From the NCBI RefSeq assembly GCF_009939225.1, contig NZ_JAACJR010000005.1, forward strand, positions 2,387 through 66,386: a stretch of DNA of 64,000 bases, read 5' to 3'. The translations under genes were made by a program, and so were the position numbers. Shown in pieces: positions 1 through 6,227 of this stretch. The notes below the pieces were generated by a model that saw only the letters and a program-made list of their open reading frames with translations, searched no databases and was not told the DNA's origin. How positions within the stretch are numbered: position 1 is the stretch's first letter; each line of letters starts with the position of its first letter. The stretch comes from Sediminibacterium soli. GTDB taxonomy: Bacteria > Bacteroidota > Bacteroidia > Chitinophagales > Chitinophagaceae.

Positions 1-213
1 TCCCCCAAATTTTTCTTTCTCGAACCAGTGGCCTTCCCGCCACCGCGGGACGCTCTAGCCAACTGAGCTAATCCCCCAAATTTTTCTTTCTCGAACCAGT
101 GGCCTTCCCGCCACCGCGGGACGCTCTAGCCAACTGAGCTAATCCCCCAAATTTTTCTTTCTCGAACCAGTGGCCTTCCCGCCACCGCGGGACGCTCTGG
201 CCAACTGAGCTAA
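1..213 (-). repeat. Three tandem 71-bp tRNA-like repeat units (array runs off left edge)
   Basis: Three units start at 1, 72 and 143, and a partial fourth begins at 214. They are almost identical; the third has ctggcc where the others have ctagcc. On the minus strand each unit reads like the first two-thirds of a tRNA: a 5' acceptor strand GGGGGAT, a canonical D-arm (AGCTCAGTTGGCTAGAGC), an anticodon-like hairpin TCCCG/CGGGA with a 6-nt loop, and a T-loop core GGTTCGAG. The 3' T-stem strand and 3' acceptor strand are missing and replaced by an A/T-rich linker leading into the next unit, so no unit can fold as a working tRNA. I read it as a degenerate tRNA-derived satellite. Confidence 0.75.
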
Positions 214-300
214 TCCCCCAAATATTGCGCCTGATCAACGGTATAGGGCCGGTTGATAAGGACTGCAAATGTATAGGTTCGAGTCTATCAGCCCAAAAAA
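214..300 (+). other. Possible degenerate tRNA remnant next to the repeat array
   Basis: The plus strand carries GGACTGCAAAT, which resembles the anticodon region of tRNA-Cys (GCA). It is followed by a T-loop-like GGTTCGAGTC and by ATCAGCC, which can pair with GGTTGAT upstream. A D-arm and a normal anticodon stem are absent. On the opposite strand GGCGCAATA resembles a tRNA 5' end. This looks like a rearranged tRNA fragment, not a functional gene. Confidence 0.35.
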
Positions 301-338
301 ACGTTTGGAATCTGTAGCAGTGCCTTTGGCTGGTCCCC

Positions 339-403
339 TGACCGATATCAGCATCGCTTCTGATGCCTGTCACGAGCGCAAACAGGCACCTGCGGTAAGT
401 TTG
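339..403 (+). promoter_or_regulatory. FNR/CRP-type twin-operator promoter A
   Basis: Two TGA-N6-TCA palindromes lie at 339-350 (TGACCGATATCA) and 361-372 (TGATGCCTGTCA), with centres 22 bp apart. TAAGTTTG at 396-403 matches the Bacteroidota TAnnTTTG -7 box. Its final G is 36.5 bp from the proximal operator centre. A start about 5 nt later (near 408) would place the operators at -63.5 and -41.5, the class II activator position. The same geometry recurs at 2269-2333, 5727-5791, 8634-8698 and, inverted, 5637-5701. It should drive the three-gene operon beginning at 462. Confidence 0.8.
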
Positions 404-461
404 TGTTCATTCCTGCACAGCCGCGGGAATCCGTAAAACACACGTATTTTTGCAACCGCTT

Positions 462-848
462 ATGAACTGGAAACTCCCCGTTACGCTGTTACTGCTTGTG
501 GCGCTTGCCTGGCAGTCGCTGAACAAATCGGTGATCGTGGGAGAATACTATGCTTCGGTCTTTGAAAAAAACTGCGAAAACAAAAGCAAACCCCTGCTCA
601 AATGCCATGGACGCTGCCAGATGATGAAGCGGCTGCAGGCCGCAGAAAAAAAAGAACAGCAGGCACCCTCTTTCAGCCGCTTCGACCAGGTTCTTTCTTC
701 CAGGTCCTATTTTGCTTCTGTCAACCCGCTAAGCCTGATCAAACCAGTGCATATTGCCGGTTATATCAACACCAGTACCCGCGGTTTTGCGCGCGATTTT
801 TTCCATCCGCCCGGCCCGGGCATCTCACCGCGCCATTCATTGATATAA
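462..848 (+). CDS. Small exported cysteine-rich protein, function unknown
   Basis: The 128-residue product starts with a hydrophobic stretch (residues 5-20) that could be a signal anchor or uncleaved signal peptide. A compact cysteine cluster follows (C38, C48, C52, the last two spaced C-H-G-R-C), then a Lys/Glu-rich segment and a C-terminal FFHPPGPG motif. I recall similar small C-x(3)-C proteins near copper-related TonB receptors in Bacteroidota, so a metal role is possible but unproven. An in-frame TTG at 450 is an alternative start; ATG at 462 puts the hydrophobic segment at the N-terminus. It is first in an operon with the genes at 866 and 1772, under promoter A. Confidence 0.7.
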   Translation: MNWKLPVTLLLLVALAWQSLNKSVIVGEYYASVFEKNCENKSKPLLKCHGRCQMMKRLQAAEKKEQQAPSFSRFDQVLSSRSYFASVNPLSLIKPVHIAGYINTSTRGFARDFFHPPGPGISPRHSLI

Positions 849-865
849 CCCTGTAAAACCAATTT

Positions 866-1762
866 ATGAAAATGCTTATCCGCACTGCGCTTTGCGCTGT
901 TGCAGGGATATGTATGTCGATAAACGCCCGGGCCTGCGATATCTGCGGCTGCGCCATCGGCAACAATAACCCCTACCTTTTTCCCAATGCGTCCCGGCGG
1001 TTCGTTGGTGTTGCCTACTACCACCGGTTCTATCGTCTGCAACCCCCCCACGCTGCCCATGCCAGTATGCGCTCAGAAAACCTGCTGCTGAATGCGCAGG
1101 TTTCGCTCGGCGGCCGGTTCAGGCTGCAGGCCGTTCTGCCCTATATCGTTAACCGCTATACCTCTGACAGCAGGGCCGAAACCAAAAGCGGCCTGGGCGA
1201 TCTCAGCCTGCTGATCGGGTATAACCTGCTGAACAAAAAAACAGGCGCCACCGGCCATCTGGCAACAATTACCGCCGGTCTGAAACTGAATACGGCCAGT
1301 TCAACACCCGGACTTGTGTCTTCAACCGACGCGCTTGAGCTGCAGACAGGTTCGGGCAGCACCGACTACCTGGTTGCCGGCACCTATCGGCTTACGCAGG
1401 CTAACTGGATACTGTTGCTGCAGGGTAATTACCGTTACAATACCCAGGATAAAAAAAGCGGGCTCCGCTTTGGTGATGCGGCTTCCGCCTCGGTTGCCTT
1501 GTACCGGAAAATTCCGTTTTCGCTGTTTACGCTTATCCCCTATGCAACGGGCAGTACCGAGCGCCGGATGGATGATGCCCGCAACCATGTGCTGACAACC
1601 GGTTCGGGAGGCCATATTTCGCTGGCCGGTGCGGGACTGGATCTGAACACCCGCAGGCTCGCCTTTGGCATCAGCTGCCAGGTGCCTGTATCGCAGTCAC
1701 TGGCCGGCGGTATCATCCGCGAAGCAGCAAGATTTAATGCACATGCTTTTTTCACACTTTAA
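866..1762 (+). CDS. Predicted outer-membrane beta-barrel with N-terminal CxxCxC motif
   Basis: The 298-residue protein has a signal peptide (about residues 1-23, ending ARA). The mature end starts with a CDICGC motif (C24, C27, C29), which looks suited to binding a metal. The rest alternates polar and aromatic residues and ends in FFTL, as expected for an outer-membrane barrel. Related Bacteroidota proteins are usually called hypothetical or transporter. It lies 17 bp after the upstream small protein and 9 bp before the lipoprotein gene, so the three are probably co-transcribed. Barrel topology is inferred from sequence character; substrate is unknown. Confidence 0.7.
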   Translation: MKMLIRTALCAVAGICMSINARACDICGCAIGNNNPYLFPNASRRFVGVAYYHRFYRLQPPHAAHASMRSENLLLNAQVSLGGRFRLQAVLPYIVNRYTSDSRAETKSGLGDLSLLIGYNLLNKKTGATGHLATITAGLKLNTASSTPGLVSSTDALELQTGSGSTDYLVAGTYRLTQANWILLLQGNYRYNTQDKKSGLRFGDAASASVALYRKIPFSLFTLIPYATGSTERRMDDARNHVLTTGSGGHISLAGAGLDLNTRRLAFGISCQVPVSQSLAGGIIREAARFNAHAFFTL

Positions 1763-1771
1763 TCTTACCCA

Positions 1772-2155
1772 ATGAAATTTTTATATGTTATCACAATCAT
1801 GCTGGTTGCCGCATCCTGTGCCAAACACGCGGGCGACCGAATAGAAACAGCCCCCTCTGCCCTGCTCACCATTTCACGGCCAACCGCCGGTCAGCTGCTG
1901 AAGACAGGCGACAGTATACAAATTGTTGCCCTGGCCACCGCTACGGCGGTGATACACGGGTACGAGCTGTACCTTACCAGACAAAACGATACCACCCGTA
2001 TCTGTTCCCTGTCTGTACACGACCACAACGATACCCTGATTATTGACAGGCGTCTGCAGCCGCAGCCCAAAGGCGGATACGAGGCGCATATACTGTTGAA
2101 ACTGGATCACGAAGGCCATACCCTGCACAAACAGGTGCGCTTTGCAACCGAATAA
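1772..2155 (+). CDS. Small lipoprotein, function unknown
   Basis: The 127-residue product has a lipoprotein signal with VAAS-C16, so the mature protein should be lipid-anchored. The remainder looks like one beta-rich, Ig-like domain (alternating hydrophobics, no catalytic motif recognised). It has no cysteines in the mature part except the lipidated one and a single C near the middle. It is the last gene of the operon starting at 462 and is followed by a strong terminator at 2185. I do not recognise a named family. Its placement suggests a periplasmic accessory to the outer-membrane protein at 866. Confidence 0.65.
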   Translation: MKFLYVITIMLVAASCAKHAGDRIETAPSALLTISRPTAGQLLKTGDSIQIVALATATAVIHGYELYLTRQNDTTRICSLSVHDHNDTLIIDRRLQPQPKGGYEAHILLKLDHEGHTLHKQVRFATE

Positions 2156-2184
2156 AGTGCTGTAACAAGCACCGGTTTCATAAC

Positions 2185-2225
2185 GAACGACAATTTCTTT
2201 CACATGGAATTGTCGTTCACTTTTT
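2185..2225 (+). terminator. Rho-independent terminator of the 462-2155 operon
   Basis: A perfect 11-bp stem, GAACGACAATT (2185-2195) with AATTGTCGTTC (2208-2218), encloses a 12-nt loop and is followed by ACTTTTT. It separates the three-gene operon from promoter B. Confidence 0.85.
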
Positions 2226-2268
2226 AGGCAGGCACTTCCCATTCATCACAGGGTTAGCCGGGTAAAAC

Positions 2269-2333
2269 TGACCAGCGTCAGGTTACCGGCTGATGCCCGT
2301 CAGTAAGCGCAGCGGTTGGATTTGATAGGTTTG
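2269..2333 (+). promoter_or_regulatory. FNR/CRP-type twin-operator promoter B
   Basis: TGACCAGCGTCA (2269-2280) and TGATGCCCGTCA (2291-2302) are TGA-N6-TCA palindromes with centres 22 bp apart. TAGGTTTG (2326-2333) is a perfect TAnnTTTG box with its G 36.5 bp from the proximal centre. Predicted transcription start is near 2338, 34 bp before the gene at 2372. Transcription from here would also reach the kinase/regulator pair, making the circuit self-regulating. Confidence 0.82.
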
Positions 2334-2371
2334 TCGGTCAGCTTTTTCTTCCTCCACCTAAATCACCTATC

Positions 2372-2572
2372 ATGAAAACAAACATGGGCGCTATCGACAA
2401 ACTTCTCCGAATACTGGCCGCAACAGTTATCGTGGTGCTGTATTTTGCAGGTGTCCTTAACGGCGCCACGGCCATCGTACTGCTGGCCCTTGCCGGTATT
2501 TTTATCCTTTCATCCTTTACCGGCGTTTGTCCGCTGTATTCCCTTTTCGGCATACACACCAATAAAAAATAA
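2372..2572 (+). CDS. DUF2892 / YgaP-like small membrane protein
   Basis: The 66-residue protein has two hydrophobic helices (about residues 10-30 and 33-50) with a short turn. It opens with an N-terminal MGAIDKLLRI-type motif and ends with a CPLY motif plus a short basic tail. This is the pattern of the DUF2892 inner-membrane domain also found in YgaP. Function is not established; members often sit with rhodanese or redox genes. Promoter B lies directly upstream and the PAS kinase gene starts 82 bp downstream, so it is probably the first gene of the sensor operon. Confidence 0.8.
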   Translation: MKTNMGAIDKLLRILAATVIVVLYFAGVLNGATAIVLLALAGIFILSSFTGVCPLYSLFGIHTNKK

Positions 2573-2654
2573 CCCGACGCACGCTGAAAAGGAACCATTT
2601 TTACCGGTCCATTTTGGATACAGAAGACCTAATTTAGCAGGAAAGAAGATCGGG

Positions 2655-3914
2655 ATGGAGCATATGCAACAGTTTGAAGCGCTATTCGATCACGCAACGA
2701 TTGGCATTGTGCTTTGCAACAAAGATGCCGAGATCATCAATTTCAATGCGCAGGCCGAAGCCCAGTTCGGGTATACAAAAGACGAAGTGCTGGGGAAAAA
2801 AATAGAGGTGCTGCTGCCGGTCAAATACCGGCGGTCGCATGTATCTGACCGCAATCATTTTTATGCGCACCCCGAAAACAAAGTGATGGGGCATGGCCGC
2901 GACCTGCATGGCCAGAAAAAAGACGGCACCGAATTTCCGGTGGAAGTAAGTCTCAGCCATTACCATAACAAAAACGAAGTGTATGTGATCGCTTTCGTGA
3001 TCGATATTACCGTGCGCAAGAACAATGAACTGGTGGTGCTCAAACACCGGGAAGAACTGCAGCAGATCACACGACAGATCACCCAGCTTAACATAGACCT
3101 GGAACAGAAAGTGGAGAACCGCACCAAAATGCTTCGGGAGACCCTGGCCGAGCTGGAAAAATCAAAAAAAGAAGTCACCGATGCCCTTGAAAAAGAAAAG
3201 GAACTGGGCGATCTCAAAACCGGTTTTGTGACCATGGCCAGCCATGAGTTCCGCACGCCGCTGAGCACCATCATGTCTTCGGCATTTCTTCTCTCAAAAT
3301 ACGACAGTGCAGACGATGCACCCAAACGCGAGAAACATATCAACCGCATCAGGGAGGCGGTAAACGATATGAAAAGCATACTGGAAGATTTTCTATCGCT
3401 CGGCAAACTGGAAGAAGGATCCGTAAAACCCAGGATGCAGCTGGTGCCAAACGCCGAATACCTGCTGGAAATGCAGAATGCGGTGGATGCCATGATGCAG
3501 CTCACCAAAAAAGGACAGCGCATCCGCTTCACGCATGATGGCGCTGCAGCGGTCTTTACCGATCTGTCTCTGCTCAAGAACATCATCGTAAATCTCTGCT
3601 CCAATGCCATCAAGTTCTCGCCCGAGGGTACAGTGATACAGCTGCATTCCGCCTGCGACGGGCAGCTGTTTACGCTGAGCGTGAAAGACCAGGGCATCGG
3701 TATTTCGGAAGACGACCAGCAACATCTTTTCGAGCGGTTTTTCCGGGCAAAAAATGCCGCCAATATACAGGGTACGGGACTGGGTCTGCATATCGTGGCC
3801 AAATACCTCGAACTGATGCATGGACAGATCGAACTCAGAAGCGCACTTGACCAGGGAACCGAATTCATCATACAAATACCGCAATCCAACCATGAAAAAG
3901 ATCCTGCTGATTGA
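2655..3914 (+). CDS. PAS sensor histidine kinase, FixL-like
   Basis: The 419-residue cytoplasmic kinase has no membrane segment. Order: PAS domain (1-120), coiled coil (about 125-185), HisKA with H197 in SHEFRTPL, and an HATPase domain with N box (NLCSNAIKF), G1 (DQGIGI), F box (LFERFF) and G2 (GTGLGLH). In the PAS domain, H62 (YRRSH) and R82 (MGHGRD) align by my reading with heme-ligand H200 and O2-contacting R220 of Bradyrhizobium FixL, with the same 20-residue spacing. Position 68 is His where FixL has R206. Many PAS domains share parts of this pattern, so heme binding is inference. ATG 2655 follows a GGAAAGAAG-like site; the frame stays open upstream but runs over the gene at 2372. It overlaps the regulator gene by 23 bp. 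Confidence 0.85.
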   Translation: MEHMQQFEALFDHATIGIVLCNKDAEIINFNAQAEAQFGYTKDEVLGKKIEVLLPVKYRRSHVSDRNHFYAHPENKVMGHGRDLHGQKKDGTEFPVEVSLSHYHNKNEVYVIAFVIDITVRKNNELVVLKHREELQQITRQITQLNIDLEQKVENRTKMLRETLAELEKSKKEVTDALEKEKELGDLKTGFVTMASHEFRTPLSTIMSSAFLLSKYDSADDAPKREKHINRIREAVNDMKSILEDFLSLGKLEEGSVKPRMQLVPNAEYLLEMQNAVDAMMQLTKKGQRIRFTHDGAAAVFTDLSLLKNIIVNLCSNAIKFSPEGTVIQLHSACDGQLFTLSVKDQGIGISEDDQQHLFERFFRAKNAANIQGTGLGLHIVAKYLELMHGQIELRSALDQGTEFIIQIPQSNHEKDPAD

Positions 3915-4941
3915 AGACAACGATGATGTAAGAGAGAACACCGCCGAGATACTCGAACTTTCGAACTACCGGGTGGTAACCGCGCCCAACGGCAAACAGG
4001 GCATTGCACTGGCTTTACAGGAACTGCCCGACCTGATCATCTGCGATATCATGATGCCCGAACTGGATGGCTACGGTGTGTTGCATGCCCTGCACAAACA
4101 CCCGCAAACAGCTGCCATTCCTTTTATTTTCCTCACTGCCAAATCGGAGAAGACCGATTTCAGGAAAGGCATGGGAATGGGGGCGGACGATTATATCACC
4201 AAACCCTTTGATGGCACGGAGCTGCTGAACGCGGTGGAATCGAGGCTGAAAAAAACGGCTGCCATCAAACAACTGTTCAGCCAGGATATAAAAGGCGTAA
4301 CCGAGTTCCTGGACAGCGCACAGCAATCCGGTCACGTGCAACTGACCTCGGAAGAACGTGAAGTGAACAGTTACAAAAAGAAACAGGTGCTGTACACAGA
4401 GGGACAAAGACCCGTGGCCGTTTATTTTGTGGTGAGTGGAAAAGTGCTGGTGCGCAAAAGCAATGAAGACAGCAAGGAATTTGTAACCGATATCTGCATA
4501 CCCGGTGATTTTTTCGGGTTCACGGCCATGCTGGAGGAGATCAACTACCGCGAGGCAGCCGAGTTCCTGGAAGATTCCGAACTGATGATCATCCCCAAAA
4601 AAGATTTCCTGGAACTGATCAACCACGACCAGCAGGTAGCCAAACAGTTTATACGGCTGCTGGCCAAAAATGTGTCTGACAAGGAAGAGCGGCTGGTGAA
4701 CCTTGCGTATAATTCGCTGCGCAAAAAAGTGGCCAACGGTCTGCTGCACCTGGCGGAAAAATTCAGGGAATCAGGGCCTGTCATCGAGATCTCAAGAGAG
4801 CATCTTGCCCATATCGTAGGCTCCGCCACCGAATCGCTGATCCGTACGCTCAGCGATTTCAAAGCCGAAAAAATGATCGATATCAAAGGCAGCCGTATTA
4901 TGATACTGGATGAAAAAAGGCTGGTGAACCTGATCGGATAA
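3892..4941 (+). CDS. Response regulator fused to CRP/FNR-type cNMP-HTH domains
   Basis: The 349-residue protein has a receiver domain (1-120; acidic E8/D9, phosphoacceptor D52, T82, K104), a linker, a cyclic-nucleotide-binding-like beta-barrel (about 155-245), a dimer helix, and a CRP-type helix-turn-helix (about 285-345). The recognition helix has E314 and R318, at the positions of the Glu and Arg that in CRP and FNR read the TGA half-site. That agrees with the TGA-N6-TCA operators at five nearby promoters. There is no FNR-like N-terminal cysteine cluster, so phosphorylation by the upstream kinase is the likely input. The start lies inside the kinase gene, indicating translational coupling. 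It appears to merge the roles of FixJ and FixK. Confidence 0.88.
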   Translation: MKKILLIEDNDDVRENTAEILELSNYRVVTAPNGKQGIALALQELPDLIICDIMMPELDGYGVLHALHKHPQTAAIPFIFLTAKSEKTDFRKGMGMGADDYITKPFDGTELLNAVESRLKKTAAIKQLFSQDIKGVTEFLDSAQQSGHVQLTSEEREVNSYKKKQVLYTEGQRPVAVYFVVSGKVLVRKSNEDSKEFVTDICIPGDFFGFTAMLEEINYREAAEFLEDSELMIIPKKDFLELINHDQQVAKQFIRLLAKNVSDKEERLVNLAYNSLRKKVANGLLHLAEKFRESGPVIEISREHLAHIVGSATESLIRTLSDFKAEKMIDIKGSRIMILDEKRLVNLIG

Positions 4942-4961
4942 AGGATTTGCCGAAGGCCCGG

Positions 4962-5047
4962 CTTATTGAAAGGCTGGCAGGAGGTGCGTAAGCTATGGGT
5001 ATTCACTTAAACTCTTTTACCCTTCCGCCTGTCAACCTTTCAATAAG
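4962..5047. repeat. Imperfect inverted repeat between convergent genes
   Basis: CTTATTGAAAGG (4962-4973) is perfectly complementary to CCTTTCAATAAG (5036-5047). A second, imperfect match (GGCAGGAGG against CCGCCTG) extends the stem inward. The loop is long and there is no adjacent T-run, so it is not a standard terminator, though it sits between two converging genes. It could be a small palindromic repeat or an atypical bidirectional terminator. Confidence 0.6.
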
Positions 5048-5058
5048 TCCGCTGCCCG

Positions 5059-5535
5059 TTATACGGCAAAACACGGTGAGTGCATGCTGTTTTCGAAGCG
5101 GCCGGTTTTTTCAGTGACTTTTATACGGAACACGATGCCCGGTATTTCCTCGTTCAGGTTTTCCTGTATAAAAGGCCAGTGCCTGCCAAGATGGGTGGTT
5201 ACACTCGATATCAGCGGCAATGTCCGCGCTACCAGTAATTTCAGCGCCGCTTCCCGCCCGGCTGGTTCGGTCAGTTCTTCGTAGTTACCCCATACGATCA
5301 CACTCTCCCACTCTCCCATGCTGTGCATATGATCTGTCTGGAAACATACCCTGGGATTACGCCGCATGATCTCCGTTTTTTTGCCTTCCGAAGTATGGAA
5401 ATAGAGGTCTTTTCCGTCGTATGCATAACTGATCGGCGATATATAGGGCACATTATTATCGCTGCAGGCGATACGGCCGATAAGCTGCCCGGAGAGCAGT
5501 GATTCTATCTGTTGCGGACCGAGCAAACCTGTCAT
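5059..5535 (-). CDS. Pyridoxamine 5'-phosphate oxidase-like flavin-binding protein
   Basis: The protein (158 residues from ATG 5535) has the pattern of the PNPOx-like split-barrel family: an N-terminal IESLLSGQLIGRIA element, a PYISPISYAYDGKDLYFHT strand pair, and a KTEIMRRNPRVCFQTD segment. Such proteins usually bind FMN or heme; the substrate is unknown. A TTG-initiated extension to 5616 is open, but homology appears to begin near MTGLLGP. A divergent twin-operator promoter (5637-5701) faces this gene, so it probably belongs to the same microaerobic regulon, with an untranslated leader of roughly 100 nt. Confidence 0.8.
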   Translation of the reverse strand: MTGLLGPQQIESLLSGQLIGRIACSDNNVPYISPISYAYDGKDLYFHTSEGKKTEIMRRNPRVCFQTDHMHSMGEWESVIVWGNYEELTEPAGREAALKLLVARTLPLISSVTTHLGRHWPFIQENLNEEIPGIVFRIKVTEKTGRFENSMHSPCFAV

Positions 5536-5636
5536 AACATCTGTTTTAGGTGATTCAAATGGTATTCCCTGCGGGAAGTATTTCTGCCGAAACGGTTTCA
5601 AAATGCTCCCGGCCAAACCCCTCCCGTTCGGCGATA

Positions 5637-5701
5637 CAAACTTCGCAGCAAACCGGCGGCGGATAACTGACGGGGATCAGCCAGGCGCATGAATTCCGTT
5701 A
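5637..5701 (-). promoter_or_regulatory. FNR/CRP-type twin-operator promoter E (divergent)
   Basis: Read on the minus strand, the proximal operator is at 5668-5679 (plus strand TGACGGGGATCA). The distal one, at 5690-5701 (plus strand TGAATTCCGTTA), has one mismatch (TTA for TCA). Centres are 22 bp apart. Minus-strand TTTG at 5640-5637 lies 36.5 bp from the proximal centre, as in the other copies. The TA of the -7 box is absent (GAAGTTTG). Predicted transcription start is near 5632. Confidence 0.6.
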
Positions 5702-5726
5702 GGTATTGCGTTACGGCCGCCGGAAC

Positions 5727-5791
5727 TGATTTGATTCAGGTACAGATATGACCAAGGTCAGCTACTGTTTGTCTGCCATCTGCCAATTTTG
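5727..5791 (+). promoter_or_regulatory. FNR/CRP-type twin-operator promoter C
   Basis: TGATTTGATTCA (5727-5738) and TGACCAAGGTCA (5749-5760) have centres 22 bp apart. TTTG (5788-5791, in CAATTTTG) lies at the same 36.5-bp distance as in the other copies. The proximal operator is a perfect 5-2-5 palindrome. Predicted start is near 5796, 27 bp before the ATG at 5823. This promoter would launch the ccoI operon. Confidence 0.78.
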
Positions 5792-5822
5792 TCTACCCAT
5801 CCATTTTTATAATGCGCACGAT

Positions 5823-6218
5823 ATGACTTTGAAAATAGACCGGAGTACGAAACTGAAGGACCTGCAGGCGGCTTTCACGGATATGTTCCACTACCTGCGG
5901 ATCGAGTTCTTCCGGAAACCGCATAATGCCTACGAGGTCTCGCATAAGAAAGATATGCGCCTGGCCGAAGAAATTGCACTGGGATTCGACAGGCGGCATA
6001 CCGTTGCCGAGATAGCGGTGGAGGGTCACTGGAAAGTGGCGGAACTCGAGGAAATGTTTGCCAGGGAGGCAGGACTGTACGTGCAGGTATTCCGCAAATC
6101 GGGTAATCTATGGATCGAGACATCGCTTACAGACGACTGGACGCTTGAACAGCAGAACCGGGAAGGCGAATCACTGAGCCTGCCGCTTCCGGTTAAACCC
6201 ATCGACACAGACAGATAA
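5823..6218 (+). CDS. Conserved hypothetical protein upstream of ccoI
   Basis: The 131-residue soluble protein has no signal peptide or membrane helix. It has an N-terminal KIDRSTKLKDLQ segment, a central mix of helix and strand (TVAEIAVEG, VAELEEMFARE), and an acidic, Pro-rich C-terminus. I do not recognise a named domain; similar proteins occur in Bacteroidota near respiratory genes. The ATG at 5823 lies 27 nt past the predicted start of promoter C. An upstream in-frame ATG at 5748 would fall inside the operator, so it is unlikely. It ends 9 bp before ccoI, so the two are almost certainly co-transcribed. Confidence 0.65.
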   Translation: MTLKIDRSTKLKDLQAAFTDMFHYLRIEFFRKPHNAYEVSHKKDMRLAEEIALGFDRRHTVAEIAVEGHWKVAELEEMFAREAGLYVQVFRKSGNLWIETSLTDDWTLEQQNREGESLSLPLPVKPIDTDR

Positions 6219-6227
6219 CGAGCCGCC

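Noticed and set aside
1-213. CRISPR array or intact tRNA genes
   Set aside because: Repeats are directly adjacent with no variable spacers, and each lacks the 3' T-stem and acceptor strands needed for a tRNA.
68-373. Open frame of 101 codons on the minus strand over the first repeats
   Set aside because: It is translation of the tRNA-like repeat array (GLAQLARA and similar words are typical of tRNA regions read as protein) and has no start or domain support.
2445-2654. N-terminal extension of the PAS kinase
   Set aside because: It overlaps the DUF2892 gene in another frame and reads non-coding DNA; ATG 2655 gives the normal PAS start.
2960-4009. 349-codon minus-strand frame opposite the kinase
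   Set aside because: Ser/Cys-rich antisense shadow across two well-supported genes.
5748-5822. Earlier ATG start for the hypothetical gene upstream of ccoI
   Set aside because: It would lie within the proximal operator and upstream of the predicted transcription start.
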